From Valencia hispanica (Eukaryota > Chordata > Actinopteri > Cyprinodontiformes > Valenciidae): 64,000 bases of DNA. The stretch lies in assembly GCA_963556495.2 (NCBI GenBank), contig OY747716.1, positions 9,421,071 through 9,485,070 on the forward strand. Direction: 5' to 3'. Under the pieces are notes generated by a model. It was not told where the DNA came from. It was given only the letters and a program-made list of their open reading frames with translations, and made no database searches. The position numbers and the translations under genes were made by a program. This document shows positions 11,141 through 23,556 of this stretch, piece by piece; position 1 is the stretch's first letter, and each line of letters starts with the position of its first letter.

Positions 11141-13061
11141 ATGGGAAGATTCAGCACAGCAACAAGACACAAGGTAGATATACTGCACCAGCAAGGTCTC
11201 TCCCAGACAAAGATTTAAAAGCAGACTGGGGTTTCAAGATGTGCTGTTCAAGCTGTTTTGAAGGAGCACAAAGAAACGGGCAATGTTGAGGATCGTAGAC
11301 GCAGTGGTCAGCCAAGGAAATGTAGTGTAGCAGATGAAAGACACATCATTATTACCCTTGTTATTATTACCCTTCGAAATCGGAAGATGTCTAGCATGAG
11401 CTCAGAACTGGCAGAAACCAGTGGGCTCTACACCAGTGGGATCTACACCCATCTACTGTCCAGAGAAGTCTGGCCAGAAAGGGGTCTTCATGGAAGAGTT
11501 GCAGCCAAAAAGGCATATATCCAGCGTGAAAACAAGGCCAAGCAACTCCAGTATGCACGAAAACATAAGAACTGGCATGCAGAACAATGGCAGCAGGTGC
11601 TCTGGACTCATGAGTCAAAATCTTAAATATTTGACTATAGCAGAACGCAAGGCAAGGAAACACAATTTTATTTGTATAGCACACTTTCAACAACAATGTA
11701 ATTTAAGGTGCTTAACATGATCCTACTAAAGATAAACACATGGATGATTTTTTCGAGGTCCTTTAAGCCTAGAAATGTTCTTCAGGTAATAGAAGGCGGA
11801 CCTTGTTACTACCTTTAAGTGACCCTGGAGGTTCAGGTCTGAGTCCATAACTGAATTTGGGGCCTGATCAGTATTTTCTAGCTGTATTAACTGAAGCTCT
11901 GCGCTGACTCTTGATCGTTCCTCTTTAGGTACAAATATAATTACTTCAGTTTTGTTTCCGTTCAGCTGGAGAAAGTTATGGCACATCCATCCATTGATTT
12001 GCTCGATGCATTTACTTAGGGTTTGGATGGGTTCAAAGTCACCTGGTGACATCGTAATGTAGAGCTGAGTATGATCTGCATAGTTATGGTAGCTAATGTT
12101 ATTGATCGCTATAATCTTGCCTAGTGGGAGCATGTAGATATCAAATAAGAGGGGCCCCAGGATGGAGCTCTGGGGCACCCCACATGTGATTTCTGTTCAT
12201 TCTGATGAAAAGTTTCCTATTGAAACAAAGAAGTCCCTGTTCTTTAGGTAAAACTCAAACCAGCCAAGTACTGTACCAGAGGGTCCGACCCAGCTCTCCA
12301 GCTGTTCCAATAGTATATGTACTGTATTTATGCGGATGTAATTGAATACTTTGACGAGGGCAGTCTCAGTGCTGTGGTGGGCATGGAAACCAGACTGAAA
12401 AACATCAAAACGGTTTGTCATTGTTATGAAGCTATTTAACTGCTGAAACAGCTTTTTCAATAATCTTACTGATGACTGGAAGATTAGAGATTGGACTGTA
12501 GTTCTGCATTAACTTGTTGTCCAGGTTGTTCTGCTTTAGCAATGGTTTAATAACTGCTGTTTTTAATTCCTGGGGGAAGACACCTGACAGGAGGGATAAA
12601 TTCAGGAGGCAGTTTGTTCGTCAAAGGGCTTGAGATTAGTACGATAATGAGTGTCTGCAGGCAACAGTGAATCATGGTGGAGGTTCCTTGAATGTTTGGG
12701 GCAACATTTCTGCAAATGGAGTTGGAGATTTGGTAAAGATTAATGTTGTTCTTAATACTGAAAAATACATGCAATACCATCAGGGAGGCGTATGACTGGC
12801 CCCAAATTTATTCTGCAGCAGGACAACGACCCCAACTATACAGCCGAAGTCATTAATTTTCAGCATAAAGAGGTCCTGCATTTGATGGTATGGCCCCCAC
12901 AGAGCACTGACCACAACATAATTGAGTGTGTCTGGGATTACATGAGGAGACAGAAAGATGTGAGGAAGCCTACATCCCCAAAAGATTTGTGGTTGGTTCT
13001 CCAAGATGTTTTGAACAACCCACCAGCCGAGTTCCTTCAAAAACTGTGCAAGTATACCTAG
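11141..13061 (+). pseudogene. Tc1 transposase split by an L2 insertion
   Basis: The N-terminal part begins at the ATG at 11141 (MGRFSTATRHKV). It has the HTH region, an in-frame TAA early on (codon 26), a GRPR-like basic segment (RSGQPRKCS), and reaches the first catalytic motif VLWTHESKS at about 11625, where the expected Asp is replaced by His. The sequence resumes near 12655 with ATVNHGGGSLNVWG and continues to the second Asp (ILQQDNDPNYTA) and a Glu in a degraded DHNIIECVWDY. The gap between those two acidic residues is 33, shorter than I expect for this family, so a few codons may be lost. It cannot encode an active enzyme. Confidence 0.88.
11652..12652 (-). mobile_element. 5'-truncated L2-type LINE inside the Tc1 element
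   Basis: Minus-strand reverse transcriptase fragment. From about 12460 down it reads FQSGFHAHHSTETALVKVFN, a typical L2 motif, then a segment with an aromatic GWFEFYL. After a frameshift near 12180 come [20 protein letters not shown] and the palm motif YADH where the active enzyme has YADD. The 3' end lies near 11652 with a TTTTATTTGTATAGCAC phrase. The left and right limits are set by where Tc1 similarity stops and resumes, so they are accurate to perhaps 15 bases. The loss of the second catalytic Asp and the frameshift make it dead. Confidence 0.85.
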
Positions 13062-13228
13062 AAGAATAGATGCTGTTTTGAAGGCATAGGGTGGTCACAC
13101 CAAATATTGATTTGATTTAGATTTCTCATTCACTGCTTTTTGTTGTTTGATGAAAATAAGCAATTCCATTTTTCAAAGCATTCTTTGGATTTTTTTGCAC
13201 CTGCCTAAAACTTTTGCACAGTACTATA

Positions 13229-14679
13229 GTGCTGTGAGTGTGCCATGTAACTGAGTTGTTATAGAGACATATGTAGATATTCTTGTCCTTGTGGGGACCC
13301 AGTGTTCTATTCAAAAAGACTATAGTCCAAACAATACAGATGCTATCTTTAATTTATGATTTTTTTTTTCAGTTGACACTTCGAAATACAATCAGCAGCA
13401 CTACATAAACAATAAAGTAACAGAAAGGTAGAAAGACCACTAGATGTTAATTGGAAATAACTTGTTGGCTTATTTCGGTGTAATTGCCCATAAGCTGACT
13501 ATTAAGTTTAAGATGAGTCACTAACCTAACTAACCTATATTAACGCTTTCTGTTGTTGCAGAGAAGGAATTGACTGCTTGCTTCAGTGAAGCATTAAGTC
13601 TGTGCTTCCTGTGTTCAAAAATCTGGCCAATACACAGCGCTGTCAGCTTCCTCAGAACAGGGTAAATGAGAATCTTGTTTCATATGCACAAAGAAAACCA
13701 ATCAAGATATTTCCCCAGAGCCTCAATATGTCCTTATTGCATGGTCCCTTCACTTCCTCCCTCCACCAGCTCTGTGCTCCAAAGTACATGAATGGACTTG
13801 ACATGGCTGATGCAGTTCTGGCTCTAACAACAGAGCCCCTTTAAAATTACAAGTCAGGATTTTCATGAGATTTTGGAGAGGTGGAAGAGGCACAGCTTGC
13901 AGATCTAGCAGTAACCCATGAGATAGCTCATGAAACTTTATATTTGTTTTTCCACAACAGATTTTGTGGTGCCCTAAAGTAATCAGGGACTGGAAAAAAG
14001 TAGCAATAGTCTTAAATCCAACTCCTGTCAGACAATAAAGCCAGGGTTTATCAGGTAAGAAAAAAATCTTACATTACTTTAGCTCTACTAGTGTGGATTC
14101 CATTCGACAAATTTCCTTTATGAATGTATATTGTTCCTAAACTGAGAAAAAGCTTCTTTGGGACCACCACAAGTTGATCTCTGTTGATCTCCCACCAGAT
14201 ACAGACCAACTATAATGCACCTATAATAAAGCTATTTCTAGTACATTGATAAATTTGAACAAAAAGGCCTTTTGAAACCACCAGGTAAGGTTCAACCGGA
14301 ATATATATATATATATATATAGTTTTACTTCAAGCATATTCTCTTACCATTCCATGATAATATAACTAGTGTTTGTAGTCTTCTGAACATTGGCTGAAAG
14401 CAGAGAGGCATCTGGATGTGACTGATCCACCAATAAGTAGCTGTGGCTTTTCTGAGATATTGGAGAGACAACTAATAGATCTATTTCTGTCACACTCCCC
14501 GGCACCTGACCAGGCAGCCATGTCCCATAACACTCACTCCTGGAGCCACTGTGAAAGAAGTAAGGCCCACTGGCATGACCTTTCGGAGGTGTGTTATCTG
14601 AAATGTTTTCGATTTTCCAAGAAGTAGTGAACTTACTTTCATGCACTTCAAAGGAGGAACTTAGGTCGTTTACATACTC
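13229..14679. other. No gene recognised; short AT repeat
   Basis: Mostly unique AT-rich DNA. A perfect (AT)n run lies at about 14301-14320. Small frames on both strands (for example 13602-13844 and 14344-14646) show no domain and overlap each other on opposite strands. Confidence 0.45.
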
Positions 14680-15138
14680 GATAGTCCAGTAGACTTGGTT
14701 CGATTGGGGACAAAGATTGCAACATTGTTTCTTTTAATAGGTGGTGTGGTTCACTTTCACACTGCACTTTTCAGACGAACCGAACCTTTTGAGCAACATA
14801 TTTATATATTTACCTCCTCGCCTGTTGTGGCGCTGCACCAAGAAGCATTGGGCACAGGGACACATCCTGTTCAGTGAAATGTAAAAAAAAAAACATGTAG
14901 TGGCATTAGATTGTAGCGAGTTTAGAATAGCTGCTTTTGAATTGTGCCTTGGTCCGCTTGGCATTCACAAAAGTAATCGAACCGGGAGCTAACTTAAACC
15001 GACCCAAGACCTTTGTTTTTAGGTGAACCAGAGTTCGCTTTTTGGGGTCTGCATCAGAGTTTGATTGTGCATTCAGGGCAAGCGAACTGGAGGTTGATTA
15101 AAGTGGAATAAACAAGGCTGGTGTGAATGCACCCTTAG
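14680..15138. mobile_element. Remnant of a nonautonomous DNA element
   Basis: The right end GCTGGTGTGAATGCACCCTTAG and interior phrases such as TTCACTTTCACACTGCAC and ACTTAAACCGACCC belong to a common fish DNA-element type whose ends read like a count of CACAC/GTGTGAATGC motifs. The left end is not clear, so the start is approximate and superfamily is not assigned. Confidence 0.45.
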
Positions 15139-18056
15139 TTTACAGTTACTAATTACCGTGGTAAGTCTTGGGCTTATAGAACTAATATATTGTTTTTTTT
15201 TTTATTCAGCTGTGCCAAAGCTAATGAAATAAACTGCATTCATTTGACTAAACTGTGTGATCAGATGAACAGTAAGTTAGTCAAAAGTGATCACCACTCG
15301 GATACAGAATAGCATTCACACATGTTCCTGCTTTGTGTTAAGTACCACAACAGACAATTAGGGGGGTACAATCTAAAGAATGCCACAGCAAAGCAATGCA
15401 AGTGATGATAACAAGCAAGAGCTTCCAAAAGTGCCAGCTTTGTTTTTCTCTGCAATATAAAAAATATCTTGGTTTTCGGTGGTCAAGTGGAGGGAACAAA
15501 AACCAAAGAAAATATGCTACAAGGCTTTTAAAATGGACAACCAGAACCTAAAGGACACTCCATACCGACCTTCATGAGCATTTATTTATTAATTTTCTCA
15601 CTGGAATAAGTTATGTTCATATATTTCACATGAACTAAACAATGTCATTTTAGAATAGGAGTTACCTTGTAGTGGAGTTTAGTTCAAAAGGGATAGACAC
15701 TTTCCAGTCGGTTTAAAAAAATACAAAGAAAGAGAGAAAGATAGAAAGAAAGAAATCACCTACCATTTGCTTCTATTTGACCCTCTATCAACCCTGTGCT
15801 AAACTGTGATCCCCAAACCAAGGTATGTACCAAACCATGTATTATTATGTGTACCATCCTCAGACTGAAATTGAGCAATAGAAAAGCCAGTAAATGAAAT
15901 CCCCTGGTTCCTGTGATAAGCAGAAGAAAACAACAATCAGATTTTTTTGTAGCTGTTTCCTATTTTTGTGGGGTCCTTAAATGCATCAAGAAACAGCATG
16001 CTTTTTGAAACAGTTTTTTTTCGAGTTTAGTTCAACCTAATTAAGCTTAAGAATGTACATTTTGAGTCATAAATGGGGATAATCCCTTAACTCCTTTATT
16101 TGCTATCGGATTGAAAACTACCACCTCCATCAAGGAACACACATTTTTATCTCTTCTAGTCGGCATTCGTTATACTCGATTGTTTATTCTGATGAGTTTT
16201 GTATGCGTCTTTAGAAACAGAACAAAAGCAAACCAAAACAGGATCTGAAGGACTTTACCGCAAAGAAAACGGGCGATCTGTATGGACCAATTAAAATAAT
16301 GACCACAGCATATCTGCTGCACCAAGGAAGCACATTTCTCATTCTTTTGATGTGCTCCTAAAACGAATGATCAGCTGTGTGTCTTATCAAGCAACCATCA
16401 AATGGAGGTTCAGTCGAACTGCACATTCATTTCACCCTGAAATGGCTCTAGTTGTGTCACACAAGCATCAAGCAATTGATAAAAAACATGAAACCATGCG
16501 CATACAGGAACATATACTTGAAGGCACACATTTCTCTTTCATGTATGGGCAGATAAGTATTGCATTACCTACTTTCAATAACTTTGTGAAAACTCACTTT
16601 CAGATTGTAGTGCTTTACTGAATAATAAGACGACATATACGTATTTAGTTTTGAATCAGAGCACGCACAGAGAAAAACATATAATTTTGAGTTTTATACA
16701 CAAACAAGATTTAATAGTTTTATGCACAAACTAATCATGTTTTCCTCATCTAACAATAACCCACTCAGTGCTCAGCCAGTTATTTCAAACTAAAAAGCAC
16801 GTTTTCACAAAATGTGACCATTCTGAACACGAAGCTGACGAGCCACTCAGCCATGAGCGTGTATATTGATTGTTATCAGCTTTAGATTGTTGGACGTGGA
16901 ACTCTCTGCTGCTGCGGCTGAGCCTGAACAGCTTTCTTCGTCTCACCTCGCTGTGCCTCCCTCACCTGTCAGTCAGTCTACACACGGTGCAGTCCAGAGC
17001 CGCAGGGAAGATTCTTCATCAAAGTCTTATTTTAGAACTCTCTTTCCACTTTCATTTTACAATGAAAGTAAACACGGGTCTATTACTTTGATATTGTTTT
17101 TCACCGTATAATCGGAAATACTGCGTACTATATATTGAGAAACATTGAGAATTTACAGACAAAAACATCTCTAGATGTTGCAAAGCTGGTAGTGACCAGG
17201 GGTCGCGTTGACAGAACATTTTCCATATTTGACTGTCTTTTTAGAATGGTGATGGATAAATCTGAATACTAATCGGTCATTTTGACAGATCAGAATCCCC
17301 ACCCCTGACCACTAGGTGCAAATGCACAGACATTTTCACCTTCACGCACAGGTAAAGTACAGGTAACTAAATCAATCAATCAATCAATAAAATAAAATAA
17401 AGATTCCTATGAGAGCATCTGCGTCATCTCAGACATGGAAACTGTACTCAATGAGATTGTGACTGGTGCGGCTGGTTACAGATGCATTCCAAAGAGCCTA
17501 TTGCCGTGCCAACCACCGGTGCAGAAACGACGCATGTGCTGCGTGATTTCCACCTGCTGAAGCGACAGCTTGCAGGACAGGAAACGGCTCTTCATATATT
17601 TCCGACTTTTGATCACTTCAGTTGGAGAAGTGTCTCCTCATGCCAAACCTTTGGCTGAAGTGACGCTTAAGTCCAGTCTCCAGTGTTGCAGCAGACTGCG
17701 GAATCAGCCTCCAGAACAACATCTGAACCCCTATGAGAAGTCCTCTGTTCGTGGCAAAAATCCAAAACGCCATGACAACAACCTCAGAAGTAATCTCAAT
17801 AATTGATTACGCAGAAATGGGTGCGCATCTCAGCTCTATGAGAACCAGGAGCCACTTGTGAGACTGTCCTTTCAGGCCACAGCAGGGAACTGTTTGTATT
17901 TTAAGTACCATCGTTTGATTTCATTTTTATATGTACTTCTCTGTTCAGCTTGTCCAGATTATATATTATTTAAAATGAATAAAAAAATTAAATACAATTG
18001 AATCTGTTATAATATTAAAGATTGACGGGCAAAAATAGATTATGACATACAGTATA
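15139..18056. other. No gene recognised; low-complexity tracts
   Basis: Contains a purine-rich tract at about 15721-15757 and an (AATC)n/(AAAAT)n tract at about 17369-17402. The segments 16840-17110 and 17440-17900 are less AT-rich than their surroundings and are free of recognised repeats. Their open frames (up to 89 codons) carry no domain I know. They could be conserved noncoding DNA, but the sequence alone does not show it. Confidence 0.4.
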
Positions 18057-18250
18057 CAGTGTTTCCCAACCCCCGCTCCTAAAGGCACACTGCCCTGCAT
18101 GTTTTACATGCTTTCCTGGGCCTTGATTCAGAGGATTACAGTTCAGCAATAAGCAAGTTAATCAGCCATCAATTGAAATCAGGTGTGCTGAAGCAGGGAA
18201 ACACCCAAAACATGCAGGACAGTGTGTGTTGAGGAGCAGGGTTGAAAAAC
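18057..18250. mobile_element. Short MITE with GTTTCCCAACCC ends, copy A
   Basis: About 194 bases with inverted ends: GTTTCCCAACCCCCGCTCCT on the left and, in reverse complement, GTTTTTCAACCCTGCTCCTC on the right. Both continue inward with a CACACTG(C/T)CCTGCATGTTTT phrase. A better preserved sister lies at 44078-44273. The pattern fits a hAT-type MITE, but no target duplication is readable here. Confidence 0.7.
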
Positions 18251-18483
18251 GACGGTTTAATACACAAGCAAGCCACACCTTTCATATGATTGTTTTTGAC
18301 AAAAAGTTTCAAACTGATGTATCACATGGTTCTTTCACTGTCTGGAATAGTAAAGGATTTGATTTCTGTCTTATTTTTCTGCATCTCTATGAGAAAAAAA
18401 CAAACAAACAAACATATGAGTGAAAAAAGATAGCTAGACTTAATATTATTTCTTATATTGTATAAATATATGCAATTTATTTA

Positions 18484-18830
18484 TTCATTCATCCCTCTCC
18501 CGTGTCCTTTCTGCTTTCTGTCCTCTTTATTCTTCCATTCTTGTGTCCCTCTCAATTCCTTTTCTGTCCTGACTTAATTCTGTTTTTCCTCCCTCATGTC
18601 CCACCTTTTTTTTTTAGGTTTTCTTCTCGTGTCCTTTTTTCTCTTTATGTGGGCCATTCCTTGTCTACCTCCTTCCTTAATTTTGTTTTCTTTTATCGTT
18701 TTACATTCCTCCTTTCCTTCCTACTGTCCAACCTGTCTTCTTTTAATCTCTCCTACCATTCTTCCTTCTGGATATATTTACATTTCTCATCCTTCTTTTT
18801 CTCTTTTTTCAGATTCCATGCTTACAGTCT
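18484..18830 (+). repeat. Polypyrimidine-rich tract
   Basis: A roughly 350-base stretch in which the plus strand is dominated by C and T (runs such as CCTCCCTCATGTCCC, TTTTTTTTTTAGG, CTCCTTTCCTTCC). It creates long chance open frames (18502-18909). On the plus strand it resembles an overgrown (TTCC)n-type microsatellite. Confidence 0.7.
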
Positions 18831-19029
18831 GCCCACTGCAGTAAACCTCAGCATTTTACATTGTAAAATAAACACAAAGAAGTCAGAACTCTGGAAAGTT
18901 AAGTCCTAAAAAGTCCCAGTTATGCTCTACTTCATATTTGTATATCTCTATGTTAGCACTTATTCATCTATGATGTTTCTTCCACCTCAGTCAGGGACTC
19001 TTTTGCTTCCACATTTTCCTTAACCAAGT

Positions 19030-20300
19030 CAGGAAATGCTGCTACCCACTTTGCCTTCCCCTCCCACTTGTCTGTCACTAGAAGTCAGGTAAAGAGGCAG
19101 ATGGATAAACTGAACTGGAACAAGGCTGCAGGTCCAGATGGTGTCAGCCCCAGAGTCCTAAAGGCCTGTGCAGAGCAGCTCTGTGGGATTCTGCAGCACC
19201 TCTTCAACCTTAGTCTAACCCAGGAGAAGGTTCCAGTATTGTGGAAGAAATCCTGCCTTGTTCCAGTACCAAAAAGAACTCACCCATCAGTCATCAATGG
19301 CTATAGACCCGTTGCCCTGACATCCCACATCATGAAGGTCCTGGAGAGACTCCTGTTGGCCCACCAGAGTAAGATAACAAGAACATATCAGGACCCGCTG
19401 CAGTTTGCTTATCGCCGTAGAGTTGGAGTTAAAGATGCCATCATCCACCTGCTTCAACCGATGCACTGACATCTGGACAAATCAGGCAGCACTGTGAGGA
19501 TCATGTTCTTTGATTTCTCCAGTGCATTTAACACAATTCAACCTGATTTGCTTTGTCAGAAACTCCTGAAGACACAGGTGGAGCCCTCAACAATCGCCTG
19601 GATCAATGACTTACCTGACCAACAGACCACAATTTGTGAGACTGAAGAATTTTGTGTCAAACCAGGTGGTCACCAGCACAGGAGCACCACAGGGGACCGC
19701 ACTCTCACCATTCCTTTTCACTCTGTACACCTCAGACTTCCAGTACAAATCAGAGACCTGTCATCTGCAGAAATACTTGTCGGGTGTATCAGAGATGGTC
19801 AAGAAGCTGAATACAGAGAGCTGGTGGATCAGACTGTACTTCTTGAGGAAGCTTAGGTCCTTCAAGGTTTGCAGCAAGATCTGCAAATCTTCTACAATTC
19901 TGTTGTGGACAGTGTAATCTCTTCTGGCATTATCTGTTGGGGTAGCAGCATCATAGCCAGCGACTTAAAAAGCCTCAACAACCTGATAAAGAAGGCTGGT
20001 TCTGTTCTGGAGATGACTGTGTAACCTCTGGAGATGATGATGCAAAGAAGGATTCTTCATGAAATCAAGAAAACTTTGGACAACCCTGAGGATGTTCTTT
20101 ATGAGGCTGCAATACAATAGACTGTTTTCAGTCAGAGGACTCATTAGACGTGTAATACTAACTGCTAAAGTAGGTCCTTCCTGCCCACAGTCATCAGCAT
20201 CTACAACAACTCTTTGAGGAACCTTGAATAATGTGAGTTACAACAACAATAAATTTCCCTCTTGGATTAATAAAGTATTTTCAGCTGAATTGAACTGAAT
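19030..20300 (+). mobile_element. CR1/Rex1-like LINE, internally deleted
   Basis: The plus-strand reverse transcriptase starts around 19062. It has the finger motif NKAAGPDGVSPRVLKACAEQ, then YRPVALTSHIMKVLERLL, DPLQFAYRR, the palm motif FFDFSSAFNTI (about 19506-19540) and TGAPQGTALSPFLFTLYTSD after a frame change near 19600. The next motif, which should hold the catalytic Asp pair, is degraded (SAEILVGCI). The sequence then jumps from ELVDQ straight to RLYFLRKLRSF, so well over 100 codons of thumb are missing. The 3' end (TTTCCCTCTTGGATTAATAA, 20256-20275, then a TTGAACTGAA tail) is typical of this LINE type. The 5' end is truncated. The clade name is from remembered motifs. Confidence 0.85.
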
Positions 20301-21567
20301 CCCATAAAATCCCTATCAGATAAATGGAGGTGGGAGGATGGCGTCATTACAGAGCAGTTTCCTCTCTTCCTTCCCTGACTTGTGGCTGTGGCTGAGCCTG
20401 ACAGTGAGTGCTTCACAGTCCACTGATCATAAACGAAGGGAGCAGACTCTTCACCTTCACACACACAAAACAGCAGCTTCCTGTGGAGATCATCTGTTCA
20501 TTACCACCAACACAGGTTGTTCCAGCAGTACGGAGCAGGTCCCCAGCCCCAGGCCTGGGTCCAGTTAGCCCTGGTGAATTTCGGAGCAGCTATGTGAACC
20601 TGAGGAAAGCCTAACTGCTGCAGATGAACTGAGGGTCTGATAGAGGGCCCACAGTAAGGTCACCCAGAGAGCATAGTCTCCAATAGGTTACATGCTTTCT
20701 TGCTGCTACACCAGTAGCTTTATAAACTGAGTTGTATAGAGAAATGAGGGTGAGTCAGTGGATGTTTTATGTAAGGTTCGTTTGTATTCATACGTCAGGC
20801 CTCAGCTCCATCTGCAAGAATCTGAGGGGCACTTTGCTTCGTGTTCTCTTACCTCTTTTTTCTTTCTCTTTAAAAAAAAACTTGGTTGACAACTCTTGGT
20901 TTTTGCAACACTATCTTAGCATACCCCAGGTCAGCTAAATCCATTGTTCTATCCAGGAGCAGCACCAGCCGTTCATGCACTCCGGGGTGAGGAATGAAAC
21001 GCACCATGAATCTCTAAACTGCACCCATCTGTGTTCAGGCATCATCTCTGTCGATTTGAGCCTTTGCTTGATCCGGCCTTTGAAATTCATACTGTCTAGG
21101 TGCAGCCTCTCTGAAACCCCTGATATGCAAAGATGTTCTTTTTTTTCCCCAGTCACAAAGGAGATTCAATCGATTCTAAGCTGTTTTTATTTTTATGAAT
21201 TTATTCTGAGACCAGGGAGGACTGTTAAAATAGTTATAAATCTTGCCGGGGCCTGGATGAAAGGATCAGAGCAGGTAAAAACAGTTACCTCTACAGATAG
21301 TGCCCAATATAATCCAAAAATGTTCCCACACTGAACAGAATTAGAAGTTGATGGTGAGGTGTGAATTTACTTAACAAACTTATTTGTTACTTACTGCAAA
21401 CAACAGCTTCCTGATTAGATGAATAAAGAGTATTCTGATACACCTCTAAAGAGCACAAAGGGGTTTAAAAGCAAAAAGGGAAATCAACTCATTTATTTTC
21501 AGACTCTTAAAAAAGAAAAATAAGGTTTTGTGTCAGACATGCTTCAGGATTTATCCATTGTTTCGTT
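20301..21567. other. No gene recognised
   Basis: Unique-looking DNA. A 76-codon plus frame at 20338-20568 begins MASLQSSFLSSFPDLWLWL, leader-like in composition, but nothing downstream supports an exon. Another frame at 20975-21334 (119 codons) has no recognisable domain and overlaps a minus-strand frame. Confidence 0.4.
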
Positions 21568-23215
21568 TCGAACATCTAAACAGTAACAACCTGTTTGAAG
21601 AAGCTCTTAGCATTTAGAGCTCATCATGGCACTGAAACAGCACTGGTGAAGGTTACTAATGATATTCTCATGGCCTCAGATAATGGACTTGTGTCTGTTC
21701 TGGTTTTGTTAGATCTCAGTGCTGCTTTTGACACAGTTGATCATAATATTCTCCTAGAAAGGCTTGAACATGTTGCAGGGATCAATGGAACAGCACTAGG
21801 CTGGTTTAAATCATATTTGTCTGATAGATTTCAGTTTGTTCATGTAAATGATAAATCTTCACACTCAAGGGTTACTTGTGGAGTACCACAGGGTTCTGTG
21901 CTTGAACCAATTATGTTTACAATAAATAAATAAATAAATAAATAAATATGTAGCTCTAAAAAATAAACTGCTTAGTCAATAACTTCCTTAGGATGGCATT
22001 AAATTGGACCTCCAGAAATAACATAAAGACCCTCTGTGTTATTTCTGACCAAGACATGACATTCACATCCCATATTAAACAGATTTCTAGGATGTCCTTC
22101 TTTCTGATGCTGAGAAACTAGTTCATGCATTTGTTACCTGAAGGGTGGACTGTAATTCTTTACGATCAGGAAGTCCACAAAATCCAATTAAAAGGCTTCA
22201 GTTGATCCCAAATGCGCCAGCAAGAGTTCTGATTAATATTAAAAAGAGAGATCACATTTATCCTGTTTTGTCTCCCTCTTAAATCCAGAATACAATTTAA
22301 GATCCTCCTTCTTACATACAAAGCCCTTAATAATCAAGCTCCATCATACATCAGAGATCTAATTGTTTCATATGTTCCTAACAGAGCCCTTCGCTCTCAG
22401 ACTGCAGGTTTACTTGTAGTTCCTAGGATTTCTAAAAGTAGAATGGGAGGCAGATCTTTTAGTTATCAGGCTCCCCTCCTGTGGAACCAGCTCCCAGCTT
22501 TAGTCCGTGAGGCAGACACTCTGTTTACTTTTAAGGCCAGGCTTAAAACTTTCCTTTTTGATAAAGCTTATACTTAGAGTGGCTTAGGTCATCCTGAGCT
22601 ATCTCTGTAGTTATGCTGCTATAGGCTTAGACTGCTGGAGGACAGACTGATCACCTTTCTTCACTCTGCTACTTTTTTCTTCTACTACTCTCCAGTTCTG
22701 TTATTTTGTTAACTTTGTGTTCTCTTAGTGTTTTTCTCTCCATAGAAGCTGCACCTGGTCTGGTATCCTGCTTAGCTGCAATGCCCTGTTGGACGGGGTG
22801 TTAGACTCCAAGTGACGGAACATCACCCGTGTCCTGTTATCAACTTTGTACTTTCTTTAATATAGAAAGTACTCTTAAATCAGTTATTTTGTTCTTTGTG
22901 TCTCTGCTCTGTCTTCTCGAACCCCTGGCAGATGGCCCCTCGTACTGAGCAAGGTTCTGCTGAAGGTTTCTTTCACAGTATAAGGGATTGCTGAGGGATT
23001 GCTGTGGTTGGAGTCTGCATCAATGGGACACAACCTCAAGTCAATGACTCGAAGCAATCTGCTGGGATTCCTTAAATAGGAAACTAACTAAAACGTTAAA
23101 CTGATTGGAATGTTTGTATGATTGTATTGAAATGACTTTTCTTGTTAAGTGCCTTGAGATGACATCTGTTGTATATCTGCGCTATATATATAAACTGAAT
23201 TGAATGGAATTGAGA
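21568..23215 (+). mobile_element. L2-type LINE fragment with 3' end
   Basis: Plus-strand similarity starts at about 21568 and passes through RAHHGTETALVKVTNDILMA, LLDLSAAFDTVDHNILLERL, WFKSYLSDRFQFVHVND and CGVPQGSVLEP (to about 21910). There an (AAAT)n stretch (21922-21948) replaces the YADD region and connecting domain. Similarity resumes near 22270 with the C-terminal part (LLTYKALNNQAPSYIRDLIV, SYQAPLLWNQLPALVREADT) and a stop near 22576. A 640-base 3' UTR follows, ending at GTGCCTTGAGATGACATCTG and a TTGAATGGAATTGA tail. The catalytic YADD is absent, so it is inactive. Confidence 0.88.
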
Positions 23216-23245
23216 TGTTGTTATACCTAAAGGTCCAGTTATGTA

Positions 23246-23472
23246 CAGCAGACCTTATTTTCCTTGCTGCTGATTGGCTGTATCCCCCAAGAGCAGAGAT
23301 AAAAAAGAAAGTTTATGTTAGCTTCTGCTGTAGTGCTAATATGGTTTCCACTGTGCATATTGATGTATATTAAGGTATATTTGGTGTGTACCAAAGAGGG
23401 GGTCTTAAGTATTCATGGATTTTAGTTATTTGTGGGCAAATAGCTGACCCTCGCGAATAGCGACATCCCCTG
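23246..23472 (+). mobile_element. TA-flanked MITE, pogo/Tigger-like, copy 2
   Basis: Ends with AATAGCGACATCCCCTG before a TA (23473-23474); the left end is abraded. The interior phrases ATCCCCCAAGAGCAGAGATA and GTGCTAATATGGTTTCCACT are shared with the copies at 4816-5226 (reversed) and 31711-32153. At 227 bases it is about half the length of the other two. Confidence 0.6.
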
Positions 23473-23556
23473 TACATCAACATCACATGACATAGAAGAT
23501 GGAACAATCAGATCAAAACAGTGGACATACATATAGTATAAAACAGTCACATACAT

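Larger units (their letters stand above)
10726..13226 (+). mobile_element. Tc1-like DNA transposon, second family
   Basis: Flanking TA at 10724-10725 and 13227-13228. The terminal inverted repeats start CAGTACTGTGCAAAAG; the right end matches except at the very last base. The repeats extend inward about 180 bases (left to AATATTTGGTGTTACTACCC; right has CACCAAATATTGATTTGATT in reverse sense). The interior holds a plus-strand transposase interrupted by an L2 fragment of about 1 kb. Without that insert the element is about 1.5 kb. Confidence 0.93.

Noticed and set aside
16866..17111. 81-codon frame rich in Ser and Glu as a possible exon
   Set aside because: No flanking splice sites that I trust, and a second plus frame is open over the same bases.
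18502..18909. 135-codon frame rich in Phe, Leu and Ser, membrane-protein-like
   Set aside because: It is a by-product of a polypyrimidine tract; CT-rich DNA always reads as Phe/Leu/Ser.
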